From: Heterocephalus glaber
Taxonomy: Eukaryota; Chordata; Mammalia; Rodentia; Bathyergidae
Direction of reading: 5' to 3'
Length of the DNA: 64,000 bases
NCBI RefSeq assembly: GCF_000247695.1
Contig: NW_004624732.1
Location: 22,450,869 to 22,514,868, forward strand
Shown: positions 1 through 10,396 of the stretch, one piece after another
Layout of the letters: each line of letters opens with the position of its first letter
Position numbering within the stretch: the first letter of the stretch is position 1
Notes under the pieces: generated by a model
Seen by the model: the letters and a program-made list of their open reading frames with translations, nothing else
Told to the model about the DNA's origin: nothing
The model's database searches: none
Position numbers and translations under genes: made by a program

Positions 1-713
1 GAAGCACTGAATTCCGGGGAAGACCAGCAAGGAATGCAAGGAGAAGGGTGTGACTGGAACCAAACAGTGAAAGAGGAACTACAAATGCCCGGAGAAAGGT
101 GCTGTTTACTCAAATTATGGGGAATGATTGAGTTTGCAAAAACTAATCAAGGACACAATTTTTATAAAATTTTCAGAAATTGTCACTTCTTAGTTTTTTT
201 TTCCCAAAATACAGCAAAAAGGCATTTTTCCTTTATATATTTGTAGCTCTACTCCCTACATCTGAAAGAGAAAAAGCAGCATAAAAACACAAATGTAATA
301 GTGGAACAATATATCAACTACTTTCAACCATGGCAGAAATCATTGGAATTGAAAGTACAGTCTTCAAGTGTTATCATCTTTGACGATTCCTTCTTAGCTT
401 CTGCTTTGCTGCCTTGTTCCTAAAAATATCTCCATTTCATTTCCTGTGTGTTCACCTTCATGGCCATTGGTATCTGAAAAGTCTTAATTTTTCTGCAGGT
501 TGCACCAACTCATTTGCAGATGGAGAACTTCAAACTTCAATAATTCCGTTCTTTTCTGTCACCCTATAATTCTTATACCATAGTCTGCAATCTATCTCTT
601 CATTCTCTGACTTTCAGTATATGTAATCATATTAAAATCACTGGGTAAGAGTTGATTAGATATTTTATAGATAAGTGAACTCAGTAAAGGCTTAAAAAAT
701 GCATATGCATGTT

Positions 714-716
<3 letters not shown>
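1..716. other. Unassigned AT-rich DNA, no gene seen
   Basis: No exon-like open frame, known repeat or RNA gene is recognised here. The only open frames are short and show no protein-like pattern. Confidence 0.5.
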
Positions 717-760
<44 letters not shown>

Positions 761-771
761 GCACGCACACA
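717..771. repeat. (AC)n microsatellite
   Basis: About 21 uninterrupted AC dinucleotides followed by a degenerate tail with interspersed G. The short minus-strand frame across it (a run of Val-Cys) is only a translation of the repeat. The pure run is long enough to be length-polymorphic. Confidence 0.95.
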
Positions 772-1640
772 AAGCAAATCTTCCTAGCAAAATTTTGCAG
801 CTGTTATGGAGTACTGGGTTTCTGGATATGCAGCATCAAAATTTAAAGGTAGGAGAATAGAATTTGTGACTAGCCAAATACACCTCTTTAGAATTAGGAA
901 TATTTTGGGCTAATTCTTATGGGAAACAGCAGCCATGGGAGTAGCTCTAAAGATGGAATAGGCTATACTTTTGCAAGAGAAAATTGCACCATAAAGGAAA
1001 TCTCCATTTGGAAGATGTTTCAATCTCACCACCAGGAAGAGTGGTGACTAAATCGCCAGAGACTGTTGTCAATGGTGATGCCTTACAAAATCAGACCAAA
1101 TTTTGCCCTCGCTTTCATTCCTGGATCACCTTCCTATTACTTTCCCCTCCACACCCATATTCTTCTTTCTTTGCTTACTTTGAGAAAAAGGTATGTAAGC
1201 CTAAACTCAGACAACTTTTAGATTTTTTTATTTTACCTTCATGGCTTCCACATACACATTAGAAATATATGTTATCTGTTTCCTTTTTTCTTGTGAATCT
1301 CTACTTACAACTAAGAATAATAAAAGGCAGAGGGTAAATATTTTTCTTTCCTGTAGGAGAAAATAATCCAGGAATACACCCTTAAAACTCCCCTAACCTG
1401 GGTCCTTATTGATCTCAAAATTTACAGAATTCAGGCACTGCATTATACTTATCTCTACTTGGCATCACTTATTCCTCCTGACACTGAACTCCTAGAAGGT
1501 AGGAGATATCACTGTTATTTCTTTACTATCATATCGGTCTAGTTGTGGGTTGTCTCAGGAGGGGTGAAAGGAACTTCTCCTTTGCCCTCTGAAATTTCTA
1601 TAATTGAGTTTGCTAAAATAAGTGGACAATAGACTGATTA
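772..1640. other. Unassigned DNA with a possible L2 3' trace
   Basis: No gene is recognised. Roughly 1440-1540 resembles the degenerate 3' region of ancient L2 elements on the plus strand (a phrase like 'actcctagaaggtaggaga' corresponds to the L2 'agctcc-tgagggcaggga' segment). This is weak and could be chance. Confidence 0.35.
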
Positions 1641-1650
1641 ACTGGGACAT

Positions 1651-1674
1651 AACCCTAACTTAACCCTAACCCTT
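1651..1674. repeat. Short interstitial telomere-like repeat
   Basis: Two CCCTAA hexamers plus a partial third lie within about 24 bases, separated by a small irregular spacer. They sit about 40 bases before homology to L1 begins. This is far too short for a telomere and is compatible with repair-associated insertion or chance. Confidence 0.6.
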
Positions 1675-1716
1675 AATGGATATAACCTGAGCCCTGAAAC
1701 TTAATGGACATTAAAA

Positions 1717-4700
1717 ACTAATACAATTATAATGGGGGACCCCAATACCCCACTGCCACAAATAGATTAACTAAAACAAGCAAAAAAATAAAAGCCAAAA
1801 TAAAGAAATATCAGAACTGAACCAAATCTGAGAACAAATGGACTTAGTAGATATTTACAGAACGTTCCACCACACAATAGCAGAATACACATTCTTCTCA
1901 ACTGTGCATGGGATGTTCTCCCAAATAAACTACATACTAGCTCATAGAACATGCTTAAGTAAATGTAAAGAAATTGAAAGTATCACATGCATATTAACAG
2001 ACCTAAGTGCAATGAAATTGGAAATCAATGGCAAAAGAAACCATAAACACATAGAAATTAAATAACACACTCCTGAACAGCCAATGAGTCACAGATTAAA
2101 TTAAAGAAGAAATTAAACAGTTTCTACAATTAAATGACAGTGCAAATACAATATTCAGGCACATGTGGGATGCAATTAAAGTAGTCCTATGAGGAAAAGT
2201 GAATTCCCACATCAGAAAAACAGAACGGCTCAAATAAACAACTTAATGTTGAACCTCAAGCCTCTAGAAAAAGGTCAAGTCAAACTCAAAGTTCTCAAAA
2301 ACGAAGAAATTATAAAGATAAGAGCAGAAATTAATCCAATGGACACTAAGAAAACAATACAAAAATCAATGAATCAAAAAGTTGGTTCTTTGAAAGATTA
2401 AATAAAATTGACACAACTATCCAAACTTATCAAAAGCAATGAAAGAAATGATTCAAATCCATACAATTAAGAATAAACAGGATAGGGCCGGGGATTTAGC
2501 TCAGTGATTTCACAGCCTGCTGTGCAGGAGCAAGGACCCAAGTTCGATACCCGGTACCAAAAAAAAAAAAGAAGAAGAAACAGGATAAAATCACAACAGA
2601 TCCTGCAGAAATCCAGGTGATCATAAATATCTACCTCCAGGTCCTCTATTCTAATGAGCTAGAAAACATAGAAGATATGGAAAGATTCCTAGATACATTA
2701 CCAAAGTTGAATCAAGAAGACATAAAAATTTTAAATAACCCAGAATCCGTTAATGAAATTGAAGAAGTAATTAAAAACCTACCAACAAAAAAAGCACAGG
2801 TCCTGATGGAGTCACTGCTGAATATTACAGGAAATTTAGAGATCTAATGCCACTACTCCTCAAACTCTTCAATAAAATTGAAAGGGAAGCAATACTCCCA
2901 AACTCATTCCTAGAAGCAAGTATTACCCTGATACCAAAACCAGAGAAACATCCAACCAAAAAAGAGAACTACAGGCCAATCACCCTAATGAACATAGATG
3001 AAAAAATCCTCAATGAGATACTGGCAAACAAAATGCAGCAAATCATCAAGAAGATTATACACCATGACAAAGTAGGATTCATCTCAGGGATGCAGGGATA
3101 GTTCAATATACTCAAATCAATGAATGCAATAAACCACATCAACAGAACCAAGGACAAAAATCACATGATCATTTCAATGACAAAGTCCAAAACCTATTCA
3201 GGGTAAAAACTCTACAGAAAATGGGAATACATGGTCTTTAGCTCAATATAATAAAAGCCATCTATGGCAAATAACCAGCCAACATCATACTAAATGGACA
3301 AAAATTGAAAGCATTCCCTGTAAAATCAGGAACAAGACAAGAATGTCCACCCTCACCACTTCTATTCAATATAGCTCTGGAAATATTAGAGCAATTACAC
3401 AAGAAAAATAAATAACTAAAAGGAATAAGGAGAGGAAGGCAACAAATTAAATCATCACTATTTGTAGATGACACGATACTCTATGTAGAAGACCCCATAA
3501 AACTTCAACAAAAGACTTGTAGATTAAGTAATCAAATTCAGTAGTGTAGCTGGACACAAAGTCAGTCCCCAAAGATCAATAGCATTTCTGTACACAAATA
3601 ACAAACTCACAGAGAGAAATTAATGAAACTATACTTTTCACCATAGCATCAAAAAATGAAATACTTAGGAAATAAAAGACCTTCACATTGAAAACTACAA
3701 TAATCTGAAAAAATAGATTAAAGAGGATATCAGAAAATGGAAAGATACTCTTTGTTCTTGTATAGAAGCAATCAATATAGTGAAAATGGCCATGCTTCCA
3801 AAATTGCTACACAGATTTAATGCAATACCAATCAAAATACCAATAGTATACCTCACACAATTAGAGAAAACAATCCTAAAATTCATTTGGAACCAGAAGA
3901 GACCTAGAATAGCAAAAGCAATTCTGGACAAGAAAGGCAAAGCATAGGGCATCACAATGCCTGACTTGAAACTGTACTACAAAGCTACAGTGATAAAAAC
4001 AGCATGATACTGGCAATAAAGCAGACCTAAAGATCAATGGAACAGATTAGAAGATACAGAAACAATTCCAAATACACTCAGCCACCTTATCTTTGACAAA
4101 AAAGCTGAATACCTTCACTGGAAGAAAGATAGTCTCTTTAACAAATGGTGCTGGAAAAATTGGCTTTCTACATACCGAATATTAAACCTAGACCATACCT
4201 CTGACCATGTATTAAACTGAAATCAAAATAGACTAAAGACCTAAATATTAAAACAGATGTCTTAAATCTTCTCAGGTGTTGGCAAAAACTTTTTGAAAAA
4301 GCCCCGATGACACAGGAAAAATACAAAGAATCAACAAATGGGATCTCATCATATTAAAGAGCTTTTGCACAACAAGAGAACCACCAATAGAGTGAAAAGA
4401 CCATCCATAAAGTGGGAAAATATTTTTTCCACCTGTTTCTCATACAAAAGGGTAACATCTAAAATATATAAAGAATGCAAACAAATCAGACCCCTCAATT
4501 TTAAAGATCCAATCCAAAAATGAGCATCTGAAATGAATAGACACTTCTCAGATGAAGAAGTGGAAACACCAAATGAATATATGAAACAATGTTCAACATC
4601 AGTGGTCATCTGAGAGATGCAAATTAAAACAACACTGAGATTTCATTTCACTCCAGAAAGAATGGCTATTATCAAAAACCCCAGCAAAAAGTAATGCTGG

Positions 4701-5060
4701 AAGGGCAGTGGGGAAAAAGAAACCCTTCTCCACTGTTAATGGGAGTGTAGACTGGTGCAACCACTGTAGAAGTCAGTGTGAAAATTTCTCAAAAAACTAA
4801 AAATAGATGTTCCATTTGACCCAACTATAACACTTCTTTGTATCTTCCTGAAAGAATTAAAACCATCATACCACAAGGATATATGCACACCCATGTTTAT
4901 AGTAGCACAATTTGTAAGAGCTAAATCTTGGAATCAGTCCATATGCCCATCAACAGATTAATGGATAAAGAAGATGTGGTATTTTTATACAATGGAGTAC
5001 TACTCTGATATGAGAAGGATAAACTTGAGGCATTTCTAGTTAAATGGATGCACCTTGATG
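1717..5060 (+). pseudogene. L1 ORF2 remnant (endonuclease/reverse transcriptase), broken
   Basis: Decayed coding region for L1 ORF2p, the endonuclease and reverse transcriptase that nicks target DNA and copies L1 RNA. Fragments in successive frames show the endonuclease end (YRTFH...AEYTFFSTVHG, then a degenerate TDLSAMKLEIN where SDHNALKLEIN is usual), RT segments ([24 protein letters not shown]; then [10 protein letters not shown]) and the polymerase box as FVDDTILYVEDP near 3460, where FADD is the family norm. The C-terminal part near 4700-4960 keeps the TLL-PFDP-type blocks. The reading frame changes repeatedly and a SINE interrupts it at 2485, so no functional protein is possible. About the first 200 residues of ORF2 are absent. 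Confidence 0.9.
2485..2573 (+). mobile_element. ID-type SINE inserted in L1-A
   Basis: tRNA-derived SINE. An A box (tagctcagtg) and a B box (gttcgatac, 2542-2550) are visible and would serve as an internal RNA polymerase III promoter. The body ends in ggtacc followed by a pure A run and a GAA-rich tail. It is flanked by a 14-base TSD at 2471-2484 and 2574-2587 with one mismatch, and removing it restores the L1 reading. It is therefore younger than L1-A. It is not a tRNA gene: it lacks the full cloverleaf and has a retroposon tail. Confidence 0.93.
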
Positions 5061-5440
5061 CCATACTCTTACATGAAATAAATTGCATACATATATTTAA
5101 ATATCACATTGTTTCTCTGGTGTGAGAAACTGAAAGTATAAATAAGGACCAAAATGTATAATAAATATTGAGAAATGGGAAGAAAATGTTTAAATGGGAA
5201 AAGCAACAAAGGAGGCCAGAAGAGGAAAAGAAGAAAGTGAAAAGAAAAAAAGAGAACAGAAGGAAAAATGTAAACAAAGCTTTTGTAAATAAGGAGTAGA
5301 AGAGGGATTGAAGAGAGGGGAGAGGATTGAGGGAAAAAAGAAAAATCAAGATGTATTGTATACAGACACAAATTCCTTATAATGAATGATCACTATGTAT
5401 ATCTGAGACGTACCAATAAAATTATTTTAATTTAAAAAAT

Positions 5441-5530
5441 AATATGAGATATCATTTTGACTTTTTAGACTGAGAATTTTAAAAAACAAAACCCAGAGCT
5501 GATAAGATGAGAGTACACTGGCACTTTTGA
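5441..5530 (+). mobile_element. Ancient L1 ORF2 fragment
   Basis: The sequence just after the L1-A tail (atgagatatcattttgac...) resembles the conserved L1 ORF2 C-terminal stretch beginning 'gagataccatttt-ac' and differs from the younger local L1 type. Probably the old host element into which L1-A inserted, or an adjacent remnant. Short and degenerate. Confidence 0.4.
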
Positions 5531-5905
5531 TGTAGGATATTATGGCCATGGCAGCAGGCTGGCTGGAAGACAGGGTGTAACTTGTCAATTACAAAGATCC
5601 CAACTGGAGGCTAGGAACAAGATGTGCCTATGTAATCTGGTCCAGAACAGATGTGATCCGTCAATTATGGCCATGAAATGTGGCTAGAACAACCTCCTAC
5701 ATACCAGATATGAACAGATATAAAGGCAGCAACCATTGACTTCACCTCCACTGCTCCAATCTTGCTGCTCTGCAGTCTGCATATTTCTGCAGTGACCCAT
5801 CCTGTTTGTAGAATATAGCTCTTCCTTTCTTCTCTTTTCCTTTGCTCTTTCCTTTTATTTTATACTTCACTTCTCTTCACTCTTTCCTTTTCTTTCTTTA
5901 CATTG
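5531..5905 (+). mobile_element. Possible ERV long terminal repeat fragment
   Basis: This block has LTR-like architecture: a TATAAAG box near 5719, then about 95 bases further a decayed polyadenylation motif followed by gctcttcctttc, resembling the 'aataaagctctttc' R-region signature of rodent class I/II LTRs, then a pyrimidine-rich stretch. No second LTR, primer-binding site or TSD was found. It could instead be unrelated unique DNA with chance motifs. Confidence 0.4.
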
Positions 5906-6243
5906 AGTCTTCTTTTGCTTTGAAGAAAAATGGGTTTAACTGCTCACTGGTTGTTCCAGTCAGTTCTTTAGGTGGGACAGAAAGAATCCGGAATCTTCAG
6001 ACACATGACATCCAGCAACACTTTCACATACTCTGTGTGGGAATGTGTGTTGGGAGATAATTTGTACACACCTTTTAACTAGCAATCACTTTTAGCATTC
6101 TTTCTCACACAATGATGCAAATGCGTAAAAATGTATCTACCTGAAGATCAATTGCAGTATAGACAGACTTGGCCAAAATAACAAACAACAATGAATTTAA
6201 ATGTGCATCAGTAAAATCAAGTTTAAATAATTCATAATGCATC

Positions 6244-6559
6244 TGTCTTAATCTGCTTTGTGTTGTTTTAACAAAATTCCACAACCGTGGGAATTTATAA
6301 AGAGCAGAAATTTATTTTTGAGCAGTCCTAAAAGTTGGGAAGACCAAGACTTAGGCACTGGCATCCAGTTTTTGGTGAGGGTCTTCTTGCTTTTCTCTTA
6401 TGTGGCAGAGGGCAGAAAGGTAAAGGAAAGGAAGAAGCAAAAGACAGACAGACAATTCCCACAGTCCTTTTGGTAAGGACATCAATCCTCCCAATAGTGG
6501 TACACTGGGAATCTGGTTTCCAAAAAATGAATTTTGGGGAACACATTGAAACTATAGTA
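6244..6559 (-). mobile_element. MLT1-type (ERVL-MaLR) solo LTR
   Basis: Read on the minus strand this matches the MLT1 LTR pattern: it ends in the 'aaattta-ttctgctctttataaattcccac-gt...ttgt-ttaacacaaagcagattaagaca' block, with the '-ctccagcctcc-gaact-' zone corresponding to the central part. It is bounded by a perfect 5-base duplication gcatc at 6239-6243 and 6560-6564, the size used by ERVL-class integrases. About 316 bases, no internal sequence, so a solo LTR left by LTR-LTR recombination. The 88- and 79-residue open frames across it are incidental. Confidence 0.85.
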
Positions 6560-6627
6560 GCATCCACTATAAAGAATAAAGGAAATGACCTGTATCATTA
6601 AGAATGCTAAGTAATTTATCAATATTT

Positions 6628-7217
6628 CTAAACTCTCTCATTTTCTTTCTTTTTCTATTTCTTTCTTTTGTTCATTTTTCTTTCTTTTTTTGTGATACTG
6701 GAAATTGAACCCAGAGCCTTCACACTAATTCCCCAGCCCTACCACCCTTTTGAAAATTTTTCTTTTATTTTTGAAACACATTCTTGTTAAGATGCTAAAT
6801 AGTTGCTCAGACTGGATTCAAACTTGAAATCATCCTGCTTCAGTGTTTTGAGCCATTAGAGTTACAGACAACCACCACCACACTCAGTTTGCTCATATTC
6901 TTTATCTGAAATGTGAGGGAAAAGAAGTGTTTCATATTTAGAATTTATGTTCATATTGTGGAATATTCACAGATACATAATGAGATATCTTTGGGATAGC
7001 ACCCAAGTCTAAACATGAAATTCATTTAGGTTTCATATATATTTTATAAACATAGCTTGAAGATAGTTTTATACAAGATTTTAAATGTGCCTGAATTTTT
7101 ATTGTATCCTGTCACATGAAATCAGGTGTGGACTTTTAATTTGTGTTATGTGCTTTATGCTTTTAAAGTTTTGGATTATGAATTTTTTGCATTAGGGATG
7201 CACAACTTGTATATATT
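6628..7217. mobile_element. Tigger-group DNA transposon (non-autonomous), interrupted
   Basis: The segment from about 6904 to 7217 follows the pattern of an ancient TcMar-Tigger MITE: a 'ttatctgaaatg-t-gg-a-agaagtgttt' left part, the 'cataatgagatatcttgggat-g-acccaagtcta' middle and a right end 'ggatta-...gcattagggatgcacaacttgta'. Its left terminal portion lies before 6649 and is separated by a B1-dID insertion. The likely TA target duplications are not distinct. No transposase is encoded. The family assignment is from memory of the consensus. Confidence 0.6.
6649..6891 (-). mobile_element. B1-dID dimeric SINE (minus strand)
   Basis: Reading the minus strand, a 7SL-derived B1-like half (complement of 6770-6891; the plus strand shows 'gctcagactggattcaaacttgaaatcatcctgcttcagtg...ttacagacaaccaccaccacac') is followed by a shortened ID half (plus strand: 'gatactggaaattgaacccagagcc...ccccagccc') and a T-rich (plus) tail. 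TSD ctcattttcttt at 6637-6648 and 6892-6903 with one mismatch. B1-dID is known from non-murid rodents, which is the best lineage clue in the window. It splits the Tigger-like MITE and is therefore younger than that. Confidence 0.8.
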
Positions 7218-8035
7218 ATTTCTGCATACAAATATCTGGAAGGGTACACATCCCACTTTTTACAATTATTAATTGTAGGTATTATTGCAATCTAGATTTG
7301 AAATAGAGGAAGATGATGCAGTTACTTGTATGTATTTGCTTATATGCTTTAAACCAATGAAAATGTGGAGGAAAACATATGGCAATTTATATATGCATAA
7401 CTATATTGCTTTCTGAATGAAAAATTCATAGTAAATTGAGGTGCTTCAACTTTAGTAAATGTATTCAAATAACAATTGTTTAGGGCTTTGGCAAATTGTG
7501 TGCACATTTCTTAGTCCACATAGGGTTTAAAGCAGTTCTCCAGGGCCACCTTCTTCTGGAGCAGAATAGTGAAAACCTGTGCTGGGCTGCAGGTGTCTCT
7601 TCTCAGTTTGTCAGGCTGCTGGGTGCTTTTCTGGTTTTATGTTTCTATACCTGCGATTTAGGCTCCCTTATAACTTCAAAGCATGAAGAAATCATACCTG
7701 TTCAGGATTCTCCCCATGGGCTGATTAGCTGATTCTAAGTGCAACAGGATGGAGATATATACACCTCTTCATCTCTTAGTCCTAACAACTACCATGGTTA
7801 ATGCAAGCCACACTTGGGTTGTACATGACTCCTCTAAATAAATTGTATTTAGTTTAGTGTGAAGTTCAATTGACTATAATCTCAAATGTTGATAAATCTG
7901 TAAGTTTAACTAAGAGTTTGGATAGAGTGTGCAAGTAAAAAAAGAAAGAGTTTAGAGACAAAAATCTATGGTCTAGTTACTTCCCATTTATTATTTTCAT
8001 TCCTTAGCTCAATTTCAGAAATTGGGTTTCTATCT
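7218..8035. other. Unassigned DNA, no gene seen
   Basis: No recognised repeat or exon. A 78-codon open frame at 7496-7732 has no recognisable domain, and no splice or promoter context singles it out. Confidence 0.5.
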
Positions 8036-8039
8036 GATT

Positions 8040-8140
8040 TTATATAGAGGAAAGTTGAAGCTGAAAAGTGTCAAGTAGTTGTCCCAGAATCATAAATATT
8101 TGTATCCAGGCTGGAATCTATGCTTATCTGACTCCAAAAC
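8040..8140 (+). mobile_element. MIR SINE remnant
   Basis: Degenerate match to the MIR 3' half: 'gaagctgaaaagtgtcaagtagttgtcccagaatcat' corresponds to 'gaggctcagagaggttaagtaacttgcccaaggtcac', followed by the '-ggctggaatct-tg-ttatctgactccaaa' end. Ancient and diverged. Confidence 0.6.
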
Positions 8141-8484
8141 TTGTTTAGTTTCCCCTGGAACATGTATCTTTCTAAATCACTCAGCTCCAATGAAGAAGAT
8201 CGTCAGCTTACTTGTATTTTCACTCTACAGTCATTTCTGTTAGACCCACCAGCTTTAATCTCAGTCATTTTGTGTATAAGTAGTAACACCTATAAATGCC
8301 TCAGTGATAGTAACCTGGACTTGTTACCAGAGTTTTAGAACAAAGACTCCAGCTCCAGGGATCCTAACAGAGCAGGTCTGACCACCTGTCCCAAGAGGCC
8401 AATTGAAGAGAAAAACAGTGATAGAAGCAAGAAAGGAACTTAGTTAAGAAGGCCACACTGGGAAGGAGATTGAAGATCAATCTT

Positions 8485-8778
8485 TTTTTCTTTTGTATTA
8501 AATTCTTTTATTGGTACATTGTAGGTATACAACACAATTACATTTCTCATTGGGAATTGTACCTTTATATAATGCATCTTGGTTCTTATTTTTTCCCCAT
8601 TCCTAGCCCTCCCTTCACGTCCTCCACCCTTCCTTATTTACAAAGACTTTATTTCCATTTTTTCCATTTCTCATCATTTTTTCCTTTCCCCTGCCCCTCC
8701 CACCACCCCTAGCCCTTTGGACCTTTTATTCCTATTTTACATTATTGACTATTCATTCTAATCATTGGTACATTTTAG
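8485..8778 (-). mobile_element. Severely 5'-truncated L1 3' end (minus strand)
   Basis: The plus strand shows the complement of the local L1 3' UTR: T-rich start, 'ttttattggtacatt-taggtata', then a long pyrimidine-rich stretch equal to the purine-rich UTR at 5150-5400. Only the last ~290 bases were inserted. TSD gatcaatctt at 8475-8484 and 8779-8788, perfect over 10 bases. The 80- and 60-residue frames here are translations of the UTR, not genes. Confidence 0.92.
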
Positions 8779-8788
8779 GATCAATCTT

Positions 8789-9070
8789 GAAGGGTCTGAC
8801 AAGGACTTTGAGATTTTATAGAAAGGAGAATGAAGGCAAAAGGTGAGGTCTTGCATAGCTGGGGATTTAGACAACTGGCAAAGAAGGTAATCCAAGTCAA
8901 GCTGTGGTCTGGTCAATCATTACTTCAGGAGCAGCCGGGGAGGAGGGATTTGTAATAAGAAAGTTGCTATTGTCTTGGCATAGTTTGAAATCTTGTGTAC
9001 AGATGTTTATCCATCAGGTCTGCTCTTCTTAGAATCCTAGGTAACCGGAAGAGCATAGTTCAGGACAGCT
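8789..9070. other. Unassigned DNA
   Basis: Nothing recognised between the L1 3' fragment and the polypurine tract. Confidence 0.5.
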
Positions 9071-9450
9071 TAGAAAGAAAAAGAGGAAGGAACTGGAGGA
9101 GCAGACATGGAAAGAGAAGAGGAGAAGGAGGGTAAGGTACAAGAGGAAGAAAGTGAGGAAGAAGAAAGAAGGAGGAGGAGGGAAGGAGGAAGTGAGAGGG
9201 AAGGGGAGAATAAGCAGAAGTGAGGAGGAGGGGTGGAAAAGGGGATGAGGAAGACAAGGAGGAGGAGTAAGATGAGAAGGAGAAGAGGAAGGAAAGAAGA
9301 GAAAGAGAAAGAAGGAGGATGAAAGGAAGGAAAAAAGGAAGAGGAAGAAGAAGGAGAAAGAAGAACAGAGAAAGGAGACAAGGAAGAAGAAAATGGAAGA
9401 AGAGGGAAGTAGGAAGAGGCAGAGGACATGGAGGAGAGTAAGAAGAAAAT
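9071..9450. repeat. Long polypurine (GGA/GAA-rich) tract
   Basis: About 380 bases almost wholly A and G on the plus strand with only scattered pyrimidines, built from irregular gga, gaa and aggag units. It gives a 182-residue Ser/Phe/Leu/Pro-rich open frame on the minus strand that is purely a consequence of the bias. Mirror-like purine tracts of this length can adopt triplex (H-DNA) structures and are prone to length change. It probably grew from a retroposon tail or a microsatellite. Confidence 0.9.
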
Positions 9451-9899
9451 GCACATCAAAGAGGAAAGGCAGATGGAGTCTGAGAGACAAAATGGAGTTA
9501 GTGGCATCAGTGACTGGGCCTTCCTTCTGACTGACCCACAAAGTTAATGTCACCATGTAAGTCCTAATGTAAAGCATCTACAGAATCCTAATGTCAAGAG
9601 TTTTTATTGTAGAAGAAACACTAATTAATGAGAGTGAAATTAATTATACCCTCAACTCACCAAAAATATCTCTCAAAAATGTTTAGAAACACACAAAGAA
9701 GTATAGTTTAGACACACACACACCTTTCAGAGACTGATCCTACCCCATGGAATCCCTTCTACCCTCTGGAGTTCCCTACAATTCAGGCCATCAGCTTATA
9801 TGGCAACTTTCCTCTGTAGTACACTTGGAGCACTAGAAACAAATTGGTTGAGACCTTGACACCTGGCTTGGAACTCAGTATCCTCATTTTATGTTTGGG

Positions 9900-9990
9900 C
9901 TTTGAAGACTAGATGACTTAGAGTCCTCAAGTCTCAGTTGCTCTCCTATAAAATGGGATGATAGTAAAGACATACTAAAATAACGGGGGT
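9900..9990 (-). mobile_element. MIR SINE remnant (minus strand)
   Basis: The stretch 'ctcagttgctctcctataaaatgggatgatagtaaagacata' matches the well-known MIR antisense phrase 'ctcagtttcctcatctgtaaaatggggataatagta'. Old and partial. Confidence 0.6.
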
Positions 9991-10261
9991 CTCAAACCTG
10001 TGGGTAAGCCTGTCAGACATGGTTGTGGGACCCCAGTCATGTTATTCTAGGTCTCAAAGTTTCATGCTGTGGTTACTTTAACAGCTAAACCTACTGATTT
10101 AGATCCTTACTGATGTACTAATGCCCCAGAGTAATAACATGGAGAATGCTTCATTCCTGCTTATTTCATTTCTTACTTGGAATGTATAAGTGAACAATGA
10201 CCAATCAATATATTATGCTATTATTTTTGACCAATATAATTGTACAACTATTTCACTGTAA

Positions 10262-10396
10262 CCTATTTCTCCTTCCTTCCTTTCATCCTTCTTTTCTTCC
10301 TTTTTATTTTCTTCTTTTCTTGCTCTCTCTCATTCCTTCTCACCTTCCCTTCCATTCTCTCTCTCTCTCTCTTTGTTTCTCTCTCTCTGCCCCCCT
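10262..10396. repeat. Polypyrimidine / (CT)n tract
   Basis: Low-complexity run of ccttcctttc blocks passing into (tc)n. It produces overlapping Phe/Leu/Ser-rich open frames of 107 and 62 codons on the plus strand that should not be taken as genes. Confidence 0.9.

Larger units (their letters stand above)
1710..5440 (+). mobile_element. 5'-truncated LINE-1 (L1-A)
   Basis: Plus-strand L1 about 3.7 kb long including a nested SINE. It begins inside the ORF2 endonuclease region (a GD-NTPL-QID motif is encoded near 1731) and runs through reverse transcriptase and the C-terminal region into a purine-rich 3' UTR, ending in an AATAAA-type motif and an A-rich tail near 5415-5440. The same 3' UTR recurs at 8485, 19556, 25300, 26143, 35434 and 46688, so this is the locally dominant L1 lineage. 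The abrupt 5' start is the usual result of incomplete target-primed reverse transcription. I could not define a clear TSD. Many stops and frameshifts show it is inactive. Confidence 0.93.

Noticed and set aside
592..777. Small Cys-Val-rich minus-strand frame
   Set aside because: Translation of the (AC)n microsatellite.
2485..2573. tRNA gene, because A and B boxes are present
   Set aside because: The body is an ID retroposon with an A-rich tail and target duplication, and the cloverleaf is incomplete.
9029..9577. 182-codon minus-strand open frame, nearly all Ser, Phe, Leu and Pro
   Set aside because: It is the translation of the polypurine tract; no domain, no composition expected of a real protein.
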